Under the pieces are notes generated by a model. The model was not told the origin of the DNA and did not search any database. It saw only the letters and a list, made by a program, of their open reading frames with translations. A stretch of DNA of 64,000 nucleotides from Loxodes magnus (Eukaryota > Ciliophora > Karyorelictea > Loxodida > Loxodidae), in the NCBI GenBank assembly GCA_946699065.1, contig CAMPDV010001973.1, positions 1 to 64,000 of the forward strand, given 5' to 3'. Shown here in pieces: positions 28,050 through 40,215 of this stretch (position 1 is the first letter of the stretch; each line of letters begins with the position of its first letter). The position numbers and the translations under genes are program-made.

Positions 28050-31000
28050 TTAATTTTATTTAATCTTGAGTAATCTAAAAATAGTTAAAACTTAATTTTA
28101 TTTAATCTTGAGTAATCTAAAAATAGTTAAAACTTAATTTTATTTAATCTTGAGTAATCTAAAAATAGTTAAAACTTTAATTTTATTTAATCTTGAGTAA
28201 TCTAAAAATAGTTAAAACTTAATTTTATTTAATCTTGAGTAATCTAAAAATAGTTAAAACTTAATTTTATTTAATCTTGAGTAATCTAAAAATAGTTAAA
28301 ACTTAATTTTATTTAATCTTGAGTAATCTAAAAATAGTTAAAACTTTAATTTTATTTAATCTTGAGTAATCTAAAAATAGTTAAAACTTTAATTTTATTT
28401 AATCTTGAGTAATCTAAAAATAGTTAAAACTTAATTTTATTTAATCTTGAGTAATCTAAAAATAGTTAAAACTTTAATTTTATTTAATCTTGAGTAATCT
28501 AAAAATAGTTAAAACTTAATTTTATTTAATCTTGAGTAATCTAAAAATAGTTAAAACTTTAATTTTATTTAATCTTGAGTAATCTAAAAATAGTTAAAAC
28601 TTAATTTTATTTAATCTTGAGTAATCTAAAAATAGTTAAAACTTAATTTTATTTAATCTTGAGTAATCTAAAAATAGTTAAAACTTAATTTTATTTAATC
28701 TTGAGTAATCTAAAAATAGTTAAAACTTAATTTTATTTAATCTTGAGTAATCTAAAAATAGTTAAAACTTAAATTTATTTAATCTTGAGTAATCTAAAAA
28801 TAGTTAAAACTTAATTTTATTTAATCTTGAGTAATCTAAAAATAGTTAAAACTTAATTTTATTTAATCTTGAGTAATCTAAAAATAGTTAAAACTTTAAT
28901 TTTATTTAATCTTGAGTAATCTAAAAATAGTTAAAACTTTAATTTTATTTAATCTTGAGTAATCTAAAAATAGTTAAAACTTTAATTTTATTTAATCTTG
29001 AGTAATCTAAAAATAGTTAAAACTTAAATTTATTTAATCTTGAGTAATCTAAAAATAGTTAAAACTTAATTTTATTTAATCTTGAGTAATCTAAAAATAG
29101 TTAAAACTTAATTTTATTTAATCTTGAGTAATCTAAAAATAGTTAAAACTTAAATTTTATTTAATCTTGAGTAATCTAAAAATAGTTAAAACTTTAATTT
29201 TATTTAATCTTGAGTAATCTAAAAATAGTTAAAACTTTAATTTTATTTAATCTTGAGTAATCTAAAAATAGTTAAAACTTAATTTTATTTAATCTTGAGT
29301 AATCTAAAAATAGTTAAAACTTAATTTTATTTAATCTTGAGTAATCTAAAAATAGTTAAAACTTAATTTTATTTAATCTTGAGTAATCTAAAAATAGTTA
29401 AAACTTTAATTTTATTTAATCTTGAGTAATCTAAAAATAGTTAAAACTTAATTTTATTTAATCTTGAGTAATCTAAAAATAGTTAAAACTTAATTTTATT
29501 TAATCTTGAGTAATCTAAAAATAGTTAAAACTTAATTTTATTTAATCTTGAGTAATCTAAAAATAGTTAAAACTTAATTTTATTTAATCTTGAGTAATCT
29601 AAAAATAGTTAAAACTTAATTTTATTTAATCTTGAGTAATCTAAAAATAGTTAAAACTTTAATTTTATTTAATCTTGAGTAATCTAAAAATAGTTAAAAC
29701 TTTAATTTTATTTAATCTTGAGTAATCTAAAAATAGTTAAAACTTAAATTTTATTTAATCTTGAGTAATCTAAAAATAGTTAAAACTTAATTTTATTTAA
29801 TCTTGAGTAATCTAAAAATAGTTAAAATTATTTTTATTTAATCTTGAGTAATCTAAAAATAGTTAAAACTTTAATTTTATTTAATCTTGAGTAATCTAAA
29901 AATAGTTAAAACTTTCATTTTTATTTAATCTTGAGTAATCTAAAAATAGTTAAAACTTAAATTTTATTTAATCTTGAGTAATCTAAAAATAGTTAAAACT
30001 TTATTTTATTTAATCTTGAGTAATCTAAAAATAGTTAAAACTTAATTTTATTTAATCTTGAGTAATCTAAAAATAGTTAAATCTTGAGTAATTTTATTTA
30101 ATCTTGAGTAATCTAAAAATAGTTTAAAACTTAAAATTTAACTCTTGAGTAATTTTACTTTTTAATCTTGAGTAATCTAAAAATAGTTAAAACTTTAATT
30201 TTATTTAATCTTGAGTAATCTAAAAATAGTTAAAACTTTAATTTATTTAGTCTTGAGTAATCTAAAAATAGTTAAAACTTTAATTTTATTTAATCTTGAG
30301 TAATCTAAAAATAGTTAAAACTTTAATTTTATTTAATCTTGAGTAATCTAAAAATAGTTAAAACTTAAATTTTATTTAATCTTGAGTAATCTAAAAATAG
30401 TTAAAACTTTAATTTTATTTAATCTTGAGTAATCTAAAAATAGTTAAAACTTAAATTTTATTTAATCTTGAGTAATCTAAAAATAGTTAAAACTTTAACT
30501 TATTTAATCTTGAGTAATCTTAGAGTAATCTAAAAATAGTTAAAACTTAATTTTATTTAATCTTGAGTAATCTAAAAATAGTTAAAACTTAATTTTATTT
30601 AATCTTGAGTAATCTAAAAATAGTTAAAACTTTAATTTATTTAATCTTGAGTAATCTAAAAATAGTTAAAACTTAAATTTTATTTAATCTTGAGTAATCT
30701 AAAAATAGTTAAAACTTTAATTTTATTTAATCTTGAGTAATCTAAAAATAGTTAAAACTTAAATTTTATTTAATCTCGAGTAATCTAAAAATAGTTAAAA
30801 CTTAAATTTATTTAATCTTGAGTAATCTAAAAATAGTTTTAATTTTATTTAATCTTGAGTAATCTAAAAATAGTTAAAACTTAATTTTATTTAATCTTGA
30901 GTAATCTAAAAATAGTTAAAACTTAATTTTATTTAATCTTGAGAGTAATCTTGAGTAAAAATAGTTAAAACTTTAATTTTATTTAATCTTGAATAAGTTC

Positions 31001-34000
31001 TTAAAAATCTTGAGTAATCTAAAAATAGTTTTAATTTTATTTAATCTTGAGTAATCTAAAAATAGTTAAAACTTTAATTTTATTTAATCTTGAGTAATCT
31101 AAAAATAGTTAAAATTCATTTTTAAATCTTGAGTTCTAAAAATAGTTAAAATTTTTATTTAATCTTGAGTAATCTAAAAATAGTTAAAACTTTAATTTTA
31201 TTTAATCTTGAGTAATCTAAAAATAGTTAAAATTCATTTTTATTTAATCTTGAGTAATCTAAAACTTAATTTTATTTAATCTTGAGTAATCTAAAAATAG
31301 TTAAAACTTTAATTTTAAATCTTGAGTAATCTTAATTTTATTTAATCTTGAGTAATCTAAAAATAGTTATCTTGAAATCTAAAAATAGTTAAAACTTATT
31401 TTTATTTAATCTTGAGTAATCTAAAAATAGTTCAATTTAATCTTGAGTAATTATAGTTTTAAAATTTATTAATCTTGAGTAATCTAAAAATAGTTAAAAC
31501 TTTAATTTTATTTAATCTTGAGTAATCTAAAAATAGTTATCTTGAGTAATCTTAAAACTTTAATTTTATTTAATCTTGAGTAATCTAAAAATAGTTAAAA
31601 CTTTAATTTTATTTAATCTTGAGTAATCTAAAAATAGTTAAAACTTTAATTTTATTTAATCTTGAGTAATCTAAAAATAGTTAAAACTTTATTTTAAATC
31701 TTGAGTTTAATTTTATTTAATCTTGAGTAATCTAAAAATAGTTAAAACTTAACTTATTTAGTCTTGAGTAATCTAAAAATAGTTAAAACTTAAATTTTAT
31801 TTAATCTTGAGTAATCTAAAAATAGTTAAAACTTAAATTTATTTAAAAATCTAAAAATAGTTAAATTTTATTTAATCTTGAGTAATCTAAAAATAGTTAA
31901 AACTTTAATTTTATTTAATCTTGAGTAATCTAAAAATAGTTAAAACTTAATTTTATTTAATCTTGAGTAATCTAAAAATCTTGAGTTAAACTTTATTTTA
32001 TTTAATCTTGAGTAATCTAAAAATAGTTAAAACTTAAATTTTATTTAATCTTGAGTAATCTAAAAATAGTTAAAACTTTAATTTTATTTAATCTTGAGTA
32101 ATCTAAAAATAGTTAAAACTTAAATTTATTTAATCTTGAGTAATCTAAAAATAGTTAAAACTTAATTTTATTTAATCTTGAGTAATCTAAAAATAGTTAA
32201 AACTTTAATTTTATTTAATCTTGAGTAATCTAAAAATAGTTAAAACTTTAATTTTATTTAATCTTGAGTAATCTAAAAATAGTTAAAACTTAAATTTTAT
32301 TTAATCTTGAGTAATCTAAAAATAGTTAAAACTTTAATTTTATTTAATCTTGAGTAATCTAAAAATAGTTAAAACTTTAATTTTATTTAATCTTGAGTAA
32401 TCTAAAAATAGTTAAAACTTAATTTATTTAATCTTGAGTAATCTAAAAATAGTTAAAACTTAATTTTATTTAATCTTGAGTAATCTAAAAATAGTTAAAC
32501 TTAAATTTTAAATCTCGAGTTAATTTTATTTAATCTTGAGTAATCTAAAAATAGTTAAAACTTTAATTTTATTTAATCTTGAGTAATCTAAAAATAGTTA
32601 AAAATCTTGAGTAATCTTAGTTAAAACTTTTTATTTAATCTTGAGTAATCTAAAAATAGTTAAAACTTAAAAATCTTGAGTAATCTAAAAATACTTAAAT
32701 TTATTTAATCTCTAAAATAGTTAAAACTTTAATTTTATTTAATCTTGAATAATCTAAAAATAGTTAAAACTTTAATTTTATTTAATCTTGAGTAATCTAA
32801 AAATAGTTAAACTTTAATTTTATTTAAAAATCTTAATTTATTTAATCTTGAGTAATCTAAAAATAGTTAAAACTTAAAAATCTTGAGTTCTAAAAAAGTT
32901 AAAAATTTTATTTAATCTTGAGTAATCTAAAAATAGTTAAGTAATCTAAAAATAGTTAATTTTTATTTAATCTTGAGTAATCTAAAAATAGTTAAAACTT
33001 AAAATTTATTTAATCTTGAGTAATCTAAAAATAGTTAAAACTTAATTTTATTTAATCTTGAGTAATCTAAAAATAGTTAAATCTTGAGTTCTAAAAATAG
33101 TTAAAATTTTTATTTAATCTTGAGTAATCTAAAAATAGTTAAAACTTTAATTTTATTTAATCTTGAGTAATCTAAAAATAGTTAAAACTTTAATTTTATT
33201 TAATCTTGAGTAATCTAAAAATAGTTAAAACTTAATTTTATTTAATCTTGAGTAATCTAAAAATAGTTAAAACTTATTTTTATTTAATCTTGAGTAATCT
33301 AAAAATAGTTAAAATCTTTAATCTTTTAAACTTTTTAATCTTGAGTAATCTAAAAATAGTTAAAACTTAATTTTATTTAATCTTGAGTAATCTAAAAATA
33401 GTTAAAACTTTAATTTTATTTAATCTTGAGTAATCTAAAAATAGTTAAAACTTTAATTTTATTTAATCTTGAGTAATCTAAAAATAGTTAAAACTTAATT
33501 TTATTTAATCTTGAGTAATCTAAAAATAGTTAAAACTTTAATTTTATTTAATCTTGAGTAATCTAAAAATAGTTAAAACTTTAATTTTATTTAATCTTGA
33601 GTAATCTAAAAATAGTTAAAACTTAAATTTTATTTAATCTTGAGTAATCTAAAAATAGTTAAAACTTTAATTTTATTTAATCTTGAGTAATCTAAAAATA
33701 GTTAAAATTAATTTTTATTTAATCTTGAGTAATCTAAAAATAGTTAAAACTTTAATTTTATTTAATCTTGAGTAATCTAAAAATAGTTAAAACTTAATTT
33801 TATTTAATCTTGAGTAATCTAAAATAGTTAAAACTTTAATTTTATTTAATCTTGAGTAATCTAAAAATAGTTAAAACTTTAATTTTATTTAATCTTGAGT
33901 AATCTAAAAATAGTTAAAACTTAATTTTATTTAATCTTGAGTAATCTAAAAATAGTTAAAACTTAATTTTATTTAATCTTGAGTAATCTAAAAATAGTTA

Positions 34001-34003
34001 AAA
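28050..34003 (+). repeat. Inner end of block A, mirror match not established
   Basis: From 28.05 to about 30.07 kb the units are mostly plain CTTAATTTT and CTTTAATTTT types with few markers, so I could not place them against block B. From 30.07 kb scrambled units begin. From 33.35 to 34.0 kb units are regular again and include one shortened core (TCTAAAATAG at about 33,822). The series next to the switch does not match the series on its other side. Confidence 0.6.
30075..33345 (+). repeat. Scrambled satellite zone near switch 1
   Basis: Intact units alternate with broken ones. Examples are a double ATCTTGAGTAAT without core at about 30,080, AACTCTTGAGTAATTTTAC near 30,140, GAGTAATCTTAGAGTAATC near 30,512, GAATAAGTTCTTAAAAATC near 30,990, and dense breakage at 31.12-31.56, 31.69-31.99, 32.50-32.96 and 33.08-33.33 kb. 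All pieces derive from the monomer and no foreign sequence is present. Short fragments are rejoined at ATCTTGAG, TCTAAAAA or TTAAAA motifs, as expected from template switching in DNA, or from a poor consensus. Confidence 0.85.
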
Positions 34004-34086
34004 TTCATTTTTAACTATTTTTAGATTACTCAAGATTAAATAAAATTAAGTTTTAACTATTTTTAGATTACTCAAGATTAAATAAA
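33926..34086. repeat. Orientation switch 1: 78-bp inverted repeat, 5-nt loop
   Basis: The arms at 33,926-34,003 and 34,009-34,086 are perfectly complementary around the spacer TTCAT (34,004-34,008), which is part of a TTCATTTTT linker. The arms stop matching at the second linker: CTTAATTTTATTTA on the left, CTTAAAATTTATTTA on the right. The following units also differ. The right side soon shows TTCAT units at about 34,300 and 34,475 that the left side lacks. This is a tail-to-tail switch without an extended mirror next to it. Confidence 0.93.
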
Positions 34087-37000
34087 TTTTAAGTTTTAAC
34101 TATTTTTAGATTACTCAAGATTAAATAAAATTAAAATTTTAACTATTTTTAGATTACTCAAGATTAAATAAAATTAAAGTTTTAACTATTTTTAGATTAC
34201 TCAAGATTAAATAAAATTAAAGTTTTAACTATTTTTAGATTACTCAAGATTAAATAAAATTAAAGTTTTAACTATTTTTAGATTACTCAAGATTAAATAA
34301 AAATGAATTTTAACTATTTTTAGATTACTCAAGATTAAATAAAATTAAGTTTTAACTATTTTTAGATTACTCAAGATTAAATAAATTTTAAGTTTTAACT
34401 ATTTTTAGATTACTCAAGATTAAATAAAATTAAGTTTTAACTATTTTTAGATTACTCAAGATTAAATAAAAATGAATTTTAACTATTTTTAGATTACTCA
34501 AGATTAAATAAAATAAAGTTTTAACTATTTTTAGATTACTCAAGATTAAATAAAATTAAAGTTTTAAACTATTTTTAGATTACTCGAGATTAAATAAAAT
34601 TAAAGTTTTAACTATTTTTAGATTACTCAAGATTAAATAAATTTAAGTTTTAAACTATTTTTAGATTACTCAAGATTAAATAAAATTAAAGTTTTAACTA
34701 TTTTTAGATTACTCAAGATTAAATAAAATTAAAGTTTTAACTATTTTTAGATTACTCAAGATTAAATAAAAATGAATTTTAACTATTTTTAGATTACTCA
34801 AGATTAAATAAAATTTAAGTTTTAACTATTTTTAGATTACTCGAGATTAAATAAAATTAAGTTTTAACTATTTTTAGATTACTCAAGATTAAATAAAAAT
34901 GAATTTTAACTATTTTTAGATTACTCAAGATTAAATAAAATAAAGTTTTAACTATTTTTAGATTACTCAAGATTAAATAAAATTAAAGTTTTAACTATTT
35001 TTAGATTACTCAAGATTAAATAAAATTAAAGTTTTAACTATTTTTAGATTACTCAAGATTAAATAAAAATGAATTTTAACTATTTTTAGATTACTCAAGA
35101 TTAAATAAATTAAAGTTTTAACTATTTTTAGATTACTCAAGATTAAATAAAATTAAAGTTTTAACTATTTTTAGATTACTCGAGATTAAATAAAATTAAA
35201 GTTTTAACTATTTTTAGATTACTCAAGATTAAATAAAATCAAAGTTTTAACTATTTTTAGATTACTCAAGATTAAATAAAATTAAAGTTTTAACTATTTT
35301 TAGATTACTCAAGATTAAATAAAAATGAATTTTAACTATTTTTAGATTACTCAAGATTAAATAAATTTAAGTTTTAACTATTTTTAGATTACTCAAGATT
35401 AAATAAAATTAAAGTTTTAACTATTTTTAGATTACTCAAGATTAAATAAAAATGAATTTTAACTATTTTTAGATTACTCAAGATTAAATAAAATAAAGTT
35501 TTAACTATTTTTAGATTACTCAAGATTAAATAAAATTAAAGTTTTAACTATTTTTAGATTACTCAAGATTAAATAAAATTAAAGTTTTAACTATTTTTAG
35601 ATTACTCAAGATTAAATAAAATTAAAGTTTTAACTATTTTTAGATTACTCAAGATTAAATAAAAATGAATTTTAACTATTTTTAGATTACTCAAGATTAA
35701 ATAAATTAAAGTTTTAACTATTTTTAGATTACTCAAGATTAAATAAAATTAAAGTTTTAACTATTTTTAGATTACTCAAGATTAAATAAAATTAAAGTTT
35801 TAACTATTTTTAGATTACTCAAGATTAAATAAAAATGAATTTTAACTATTTTTAGATTACTCAAGATTAAATAAAATTAAAGTTTTAACTATTTTTAGAT
35901 TACTCAAGATTAAATAAAATTAAAGTTTTAACTATTTTTAGATTACTCAAGATTAAATAAAATTAAGTTTTAACTATTTTTAGATTACTCAAGATTAAAT
36001 AAAATTAAAGTTTTAACTATTTTTAGATTACTCAAGATTAAATAAAATTAAAGTTTTAACTATTTTTAGATTACTCAAGATTAAATAAAAATGAATTTTA
36101 ACTATTTTTAGATTACTCAAGATTAAATAAAATAAAGTTTTAACTATTTTTAGATTACTCAAGATTAAATAAAAATGAATTTTAACTATTTTTAGATTAC
36201 TCAAGATTAAATAAATTTAAGTTTTAACTATTTTTAGATTACTCAAGATTAAATAAAATTAAGTTTTAACTATTTTTAGATTACTCAAGATTAAATAAAA
36301 TTAAAGTTTTAACTATTTTTAGATTACTCAAGATTAAATAAAATTAAAGTTTTAACTATTTTTAGATTACTCAAGATTAAATAAAAATGAATTTTAACTA
36401 TTTTTAGATTACTCAAGATTAAATAAAATAAAGTTTTAACTATTTTTAGATTACTCAAGATTAAATAAAATTAAAGTTTTAACTATTTTTAGATTACTCA
36501 AGATTAAATAAAAATGAATTTTAACTATTTTTAGATTACTCAAGATTAAATAAAATAAAGTTTTAACTATTTTTAGATTACTCAAGATTAAATAAAATTA
36601 AAGTTTTAACTATTTTTAGATTACTCAAGATTAAATAAAATTAAAGTTTTAACTATTTTTAGATTACTCAAGATTAAATAAAATTAAGTTTTAACTATTT
36701 TTAGATTACTCAAGATTAAATAAAAATGAATTTTAACTATTTTTAGATTACTCAAGATTAAATAAAATTAAAGTTTTAACTATTTTTAGATTACTCAAGA
36801 TTAAATAAAATTAAGTTTTAACTATTTTTAGATTACTCAAGATTAAATAAAATTAAAGTTTTAACTATTTTTAGATTACTCAAGATTAAATAAATTTAAG
36901 TTTTAACTATTTTTAGATTACTCAAGATTAAATAAATTAAAGTTTTAACTATTTTTAGATTACTCAAGATTAAATAAAATTAAGTTTTAACTATTTTTAG

Positions 37001-37760
37001 ATTACTCAAGATTAAATAAAATTAAAGTTTTAACTATTTTTAGATTACTCAAGATTAAATAAAATTAAAGTTTTAACTATTTTTAGATTACTCAAGATTA
37101 AATAAAATTAAGTTTTAACTATTTTTAGATTACTCAAGATTAAATAAAATTAAGTTTTAACTATTTTTAGATTACTCAAGATTAAATAAAATTAAGTTTT
37201 AACTATTTTTAGATTACTCAAGATTAAATAAATTTAAGTTTTAACTATTTTTAGATTACTCAAGATTAAATAAAATTAAGTTTTAACTATTTTTAGATTA
37301 CTCAAGATTAAATAAAATTAAAGTTTTAACTATTTTTAGATTACTCAAGATTAAATAAAATTTAAGTTTTAACTATTTTTAGATTACTCAAGATTAAATA
37401 AATTAAAGTTTTAACTATTTTTAGATTACTCGAGATTAAATAAAATTTAAGTTTTAACTATTTTTAGATTACTCGAGATTAAATAAAATTAAAGTTTTAA
37501 CTATTTTTAGATTACTCGAGATTAAATAAAATTTAAGTTTTAACTATTTTTAGATTACTCAAGATTAAATAAAGTTAAAGTTTTAACTATTTTTAGATTA
37601 CTCAAGATTAAATAAAATGAATTTTAACTATTTTTAGATTACTCAAGATTAAATAAAATTTAAGTTTTAACTATTTTTAGATTACTCAAGATTAAATAAA
37701 ATTAAATTTTAACTATTTTTAGATTACTCAAGATTAAATAAAATTAAGTTTTAACTATTT
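34009..37760 (-). repeat. TCAT-rich inner end of block B
   Basis: On the plus strand this part shows AAAAATGAATTTT (the TTCAT linker) repeatedly: about 34,300, 34,475, 34,775, 34,890, 35,065, 35,330, 35,450, 35,660, 35,830, 36,090, 36,175, 36,385, 36,510 and 36,725. It also has CTTTATTTTATTTA units, often next to a TTCAT unit. The other side of the switch, from 26.0 to 33.9 kb, has only a handful of TTCAT linkers. The density resembles block A before 9 kb and block C at 57-61 kb, which suggests that this sequence joined the array from another position. Confidence 0.75.
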
Positions 37761-37764
37761 TTAG

Positions 37765-37945
37765 ATTACTCTCGAGATACTCAAGACTAAATAAGTTAAA
37801 GTTTTAACTATTTTTAGATTACTCAAGATTAAATAAAATTAAAGTTTTAACTATTTTTAGATTACTCAAGATTAAATAAAATTAAAGTTTTAACTATTTT
37901 TAGATTACTCAAGATTATTAATAACTAAGATTACTCGAGAAGTTT
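37765..37945 (-). repeat. Scrambled patch in block B
   Basis: GATTACTCTCGAGATACTCAAG near 37,762 doubles the CTC motif, and GATTATTAATAACTAAGATTAC near 37,914 replaces a normal linker and core. Everything else on both sides is regular. Confidence 0.75.
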
Positions 37946-39359
37946 TAACTATTTTTAGATTACTCAAGATTAAATAAAATTTAAGTTTTAACTATTTTTA
38001 GATTACTCGAGATTAAATAAAATTTAAGTTTTAACTATTTTTAGATTACTCAAGATTAAATAAAAATTAATTTTAACTATTTTTAGATTACTCAAGATTA
38101 AATAAAATGAAGTTTTAACTATTTTTAGATTACTCAAGATTAAATAAATTTAAGTTTTAACTATTTTTAGATTACTCAAGATTAAATAAAATTAAAGTTT
38201 TAACTATTTTTAGATTACTCAAGATTAAATAAATTTGAAGTTTTAACTATTTTTAGATTACTCAAGATTAAATAAAATAAAGTTTTAACTATTTTTAGAT
38301 TACTCAAGATTAAATAAAATTAAAGTTTTAACTATTTTTAGATTACTCAAGATTAAATAAAATTAAAGTTTTAACTATTTTTAGATTACTCAAGATTAAA
38401 TAAAATTAAAGTTTTAACTATTTTTAGATTACTCGAGATTAAATAAAATTTAAGTTTTAACTATTTTTAGATTACTCAAGATTAAATAAAATTAAGTTTT
38501 AACTATTTTTAGATTACTCAAGATTAAATAAAATGAAGTTTTAACTATTTTTAGATTACTCAAGATTAAATAAATTTAAGTTTTAACTATTTTTAGATTA
38601 CTCAAGATTAAATAAATTTAAGTTTTAACTATTTTTAGATTACTCAAGATTAAATAAAATGAAGTTTTAACTATTTTTAGATTACTCGAGATTAAATAAA
38701 ATTAAAGTTTTAACTATTTTTAGATTACTCAAGATTAAATAAAATTAAAGTTTTAACTATTTTTAGATTACTCAAGATTAAATAAAAATGAAGTTTTAAC
38801 TATTTTTAGATTACTCGAGATTAAATAAAATTAAAGTTTTAACTATTTTTAGATTACTCAAGATTAAATAAAATTAAAGTTTTAACTATTTTTAGATTAC
38901 TCAAGATTAAATAAAATTAAAGTTTTAACTATTTTTAGATTACTCAAGATTAAATAAAAATGAAGTTTTAACTATTTTTAGATTACTCAAGATTAAATAA
39001 AAATGAATTTTAACTATTTTTAGATTACTCAAGATTAAATAAATTTAAGTTTTAACTATTTTTAGATTACTCAAGATTAAATAAAAATGAATTTTAACTA
39101 TTTTTAGATTACTCAAGATTAAATAAATTTTAAGTTTTAACTATTTTTAGATTACTCAAGATTAAATAAAATTAAGTTTTAACTATTTTTAGATTACTCA
39201 AGATTAAATAAATTTAAGTTTTAACTATTTTTAGATTACTCAAGATTAAATAAAATAAAGTTTTAACTATTTTTAGATTACTCAAGATTAAATAAAATTA
39301 AGTTTTAACTATTTTTAGATTACTCAAGATTAAATAAATTTAAGTTTTAACTATTTTTA

Positions 39360-40215
39360 GATTACTCTCTTTTTTTAGAGATTAAATAAAATTAAAGTTT
39401 TAACTATTTTTAGAACTCTACTTTTTTTAGATTACTCAAGAGTTTTAACTATTTTTAGATTACTCAAGATTAAATTTAAAGTTTTAACTATTTTTAGATT
39501 ACTCAAGATTAAATAAATTAAAGTTTTAACTATTTTAGAACTCGAACTAAATAAGTTAAAGTTTTAACTATTTTTAGATTACTCAAGATTAAATAAAATT
39601 AAGTTTTAACTATTTTTAATTACTCAAGATTTAAGTTTTAACTATTTTTAGATTACTCAAGATTAAATAAAATTAATAACTAAGATTACTCAAATTTAGA
39701 TTACTCAAGATTAAATAAAATTAAAGTTTTAACTATTTTTAGATTACTCAAGATTAAATAAAATTAAGTTTTAACTATTTTTAGATTACTCAAGATTAAA
39801 TTAAAGTTTTAACTATTTTTAGATTACTCAAGATTAAATAAAATTAAGTTTTAACTATTTTTAGATTACTCAAGATTAAATTAAAGTTTTAACTATTTTT
39901 AGATTACTCTAGATTACTCAAGATTAAATAAATTTAAGTTTTAACTATTTTTAGATGAATTTTAACTATTTTTAGATTACTCAAGATTAAATAAATTTTA
40001 ATAACTAAGATACTCAAGATTAAATAAAATTAAGTTTTAACTAAGATTACTCAAGATTATAAAATTAAAGTTTTAACTATTTTTAGATTACTCAAGATAA
40101 CTAAGATTACTCAAATTTAAAATTAAGTTTTAACTATTTTTAGATTACTCAAGATTAAATAACTAAGAACTGATTAAATAAAATTAAGTTTTAACTATTT
40201 TTAGATTACTCTCTA
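39360..40215 (-). repeat. Scrambled satellite zone in block B
   Basis: Broken units include CTCTCTTTTTTTAGAG at about 39,366, GAACTCTACTTTTTTTAG near 39,413, GAACTCGAACTAAATAAG near 39,538, ATTAATAACTAAGATTAC near 39,672, and many CTAAGATTACTCAAG joints up to 40,215. The motif TAACTAAGATTACTCAAG is a monomer that lost the middle of its core (the TTTTT run). The zone lies about as far from switch 1 as the scrambled zone on the left, but the two do not match in detail. Confidence 0.8.

Larger units (their letters stand above)
14490..28050 (+). repeat. Segment X, copy 1 (direct)
   Basis: This is the part of block A whose unit order recurs elsewhere in the window. Landmarks are GTCTCGAG units at about 14,520, 15,415, 17,270, 17,525, 19,561, 21,072 and 21,247; AATATTTAAAAC at 22,600 with GAGCAATCT at 22,630; AATTTTGAG at 23,050; a GTCTTGAG/GTCTCGAG/GTCTCGAG trio at 23,501, 23,629 and 23,799; GAGTTATCT at 24,288 and 25,008; and AATCAAAAAAT at 24,673. 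The mirror positions in block B add up to about 68,450 from 21 to 25 kb, drifting to 68,170-68,380 on the left and 68,750 on the right through small indels. Between about 19.7 and 20.9 kb the match is weak. Confidence 0.85.
1..34006 (+). repeat. Satellite block A (plus orientation)
   Basis: About 800 units run in the ATCTTGAG orientation with no break in direction. The first 14.5 kb has no partner in the window. It is rich in TTCATTTTTATTTA linkers, and CTCGAG units appear from about 2.8 kb. From about 14.49 kb onward the unit order is repeated by block C in direct orientation and by block B in reverse. The CTTTAACTTATTTA-GTCT units begin only at about 10.4 kb and recur until about 23.8 kb. 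TTCAT linkers become almost absent between 26.0 and 31.1 kb. The last 4 kb contains heavily scrambled units. Confidence 0.95.

Noticed and set aside
30075-33345. A degraded transposon or other foreign element in the scrambled zone
   Set aside because: Every fragment can be read as a piece of the 43-bp monomer, with no new sequence, terminal repeats or coding stretch.
33926-34086. Rho-independent terminator at the hairpin of switch 1
   Set aside because: The stem is AT-rich satellite sequence, has no following T-run specific to it, and no upstream gene exists. It is an inverted junction of the array.
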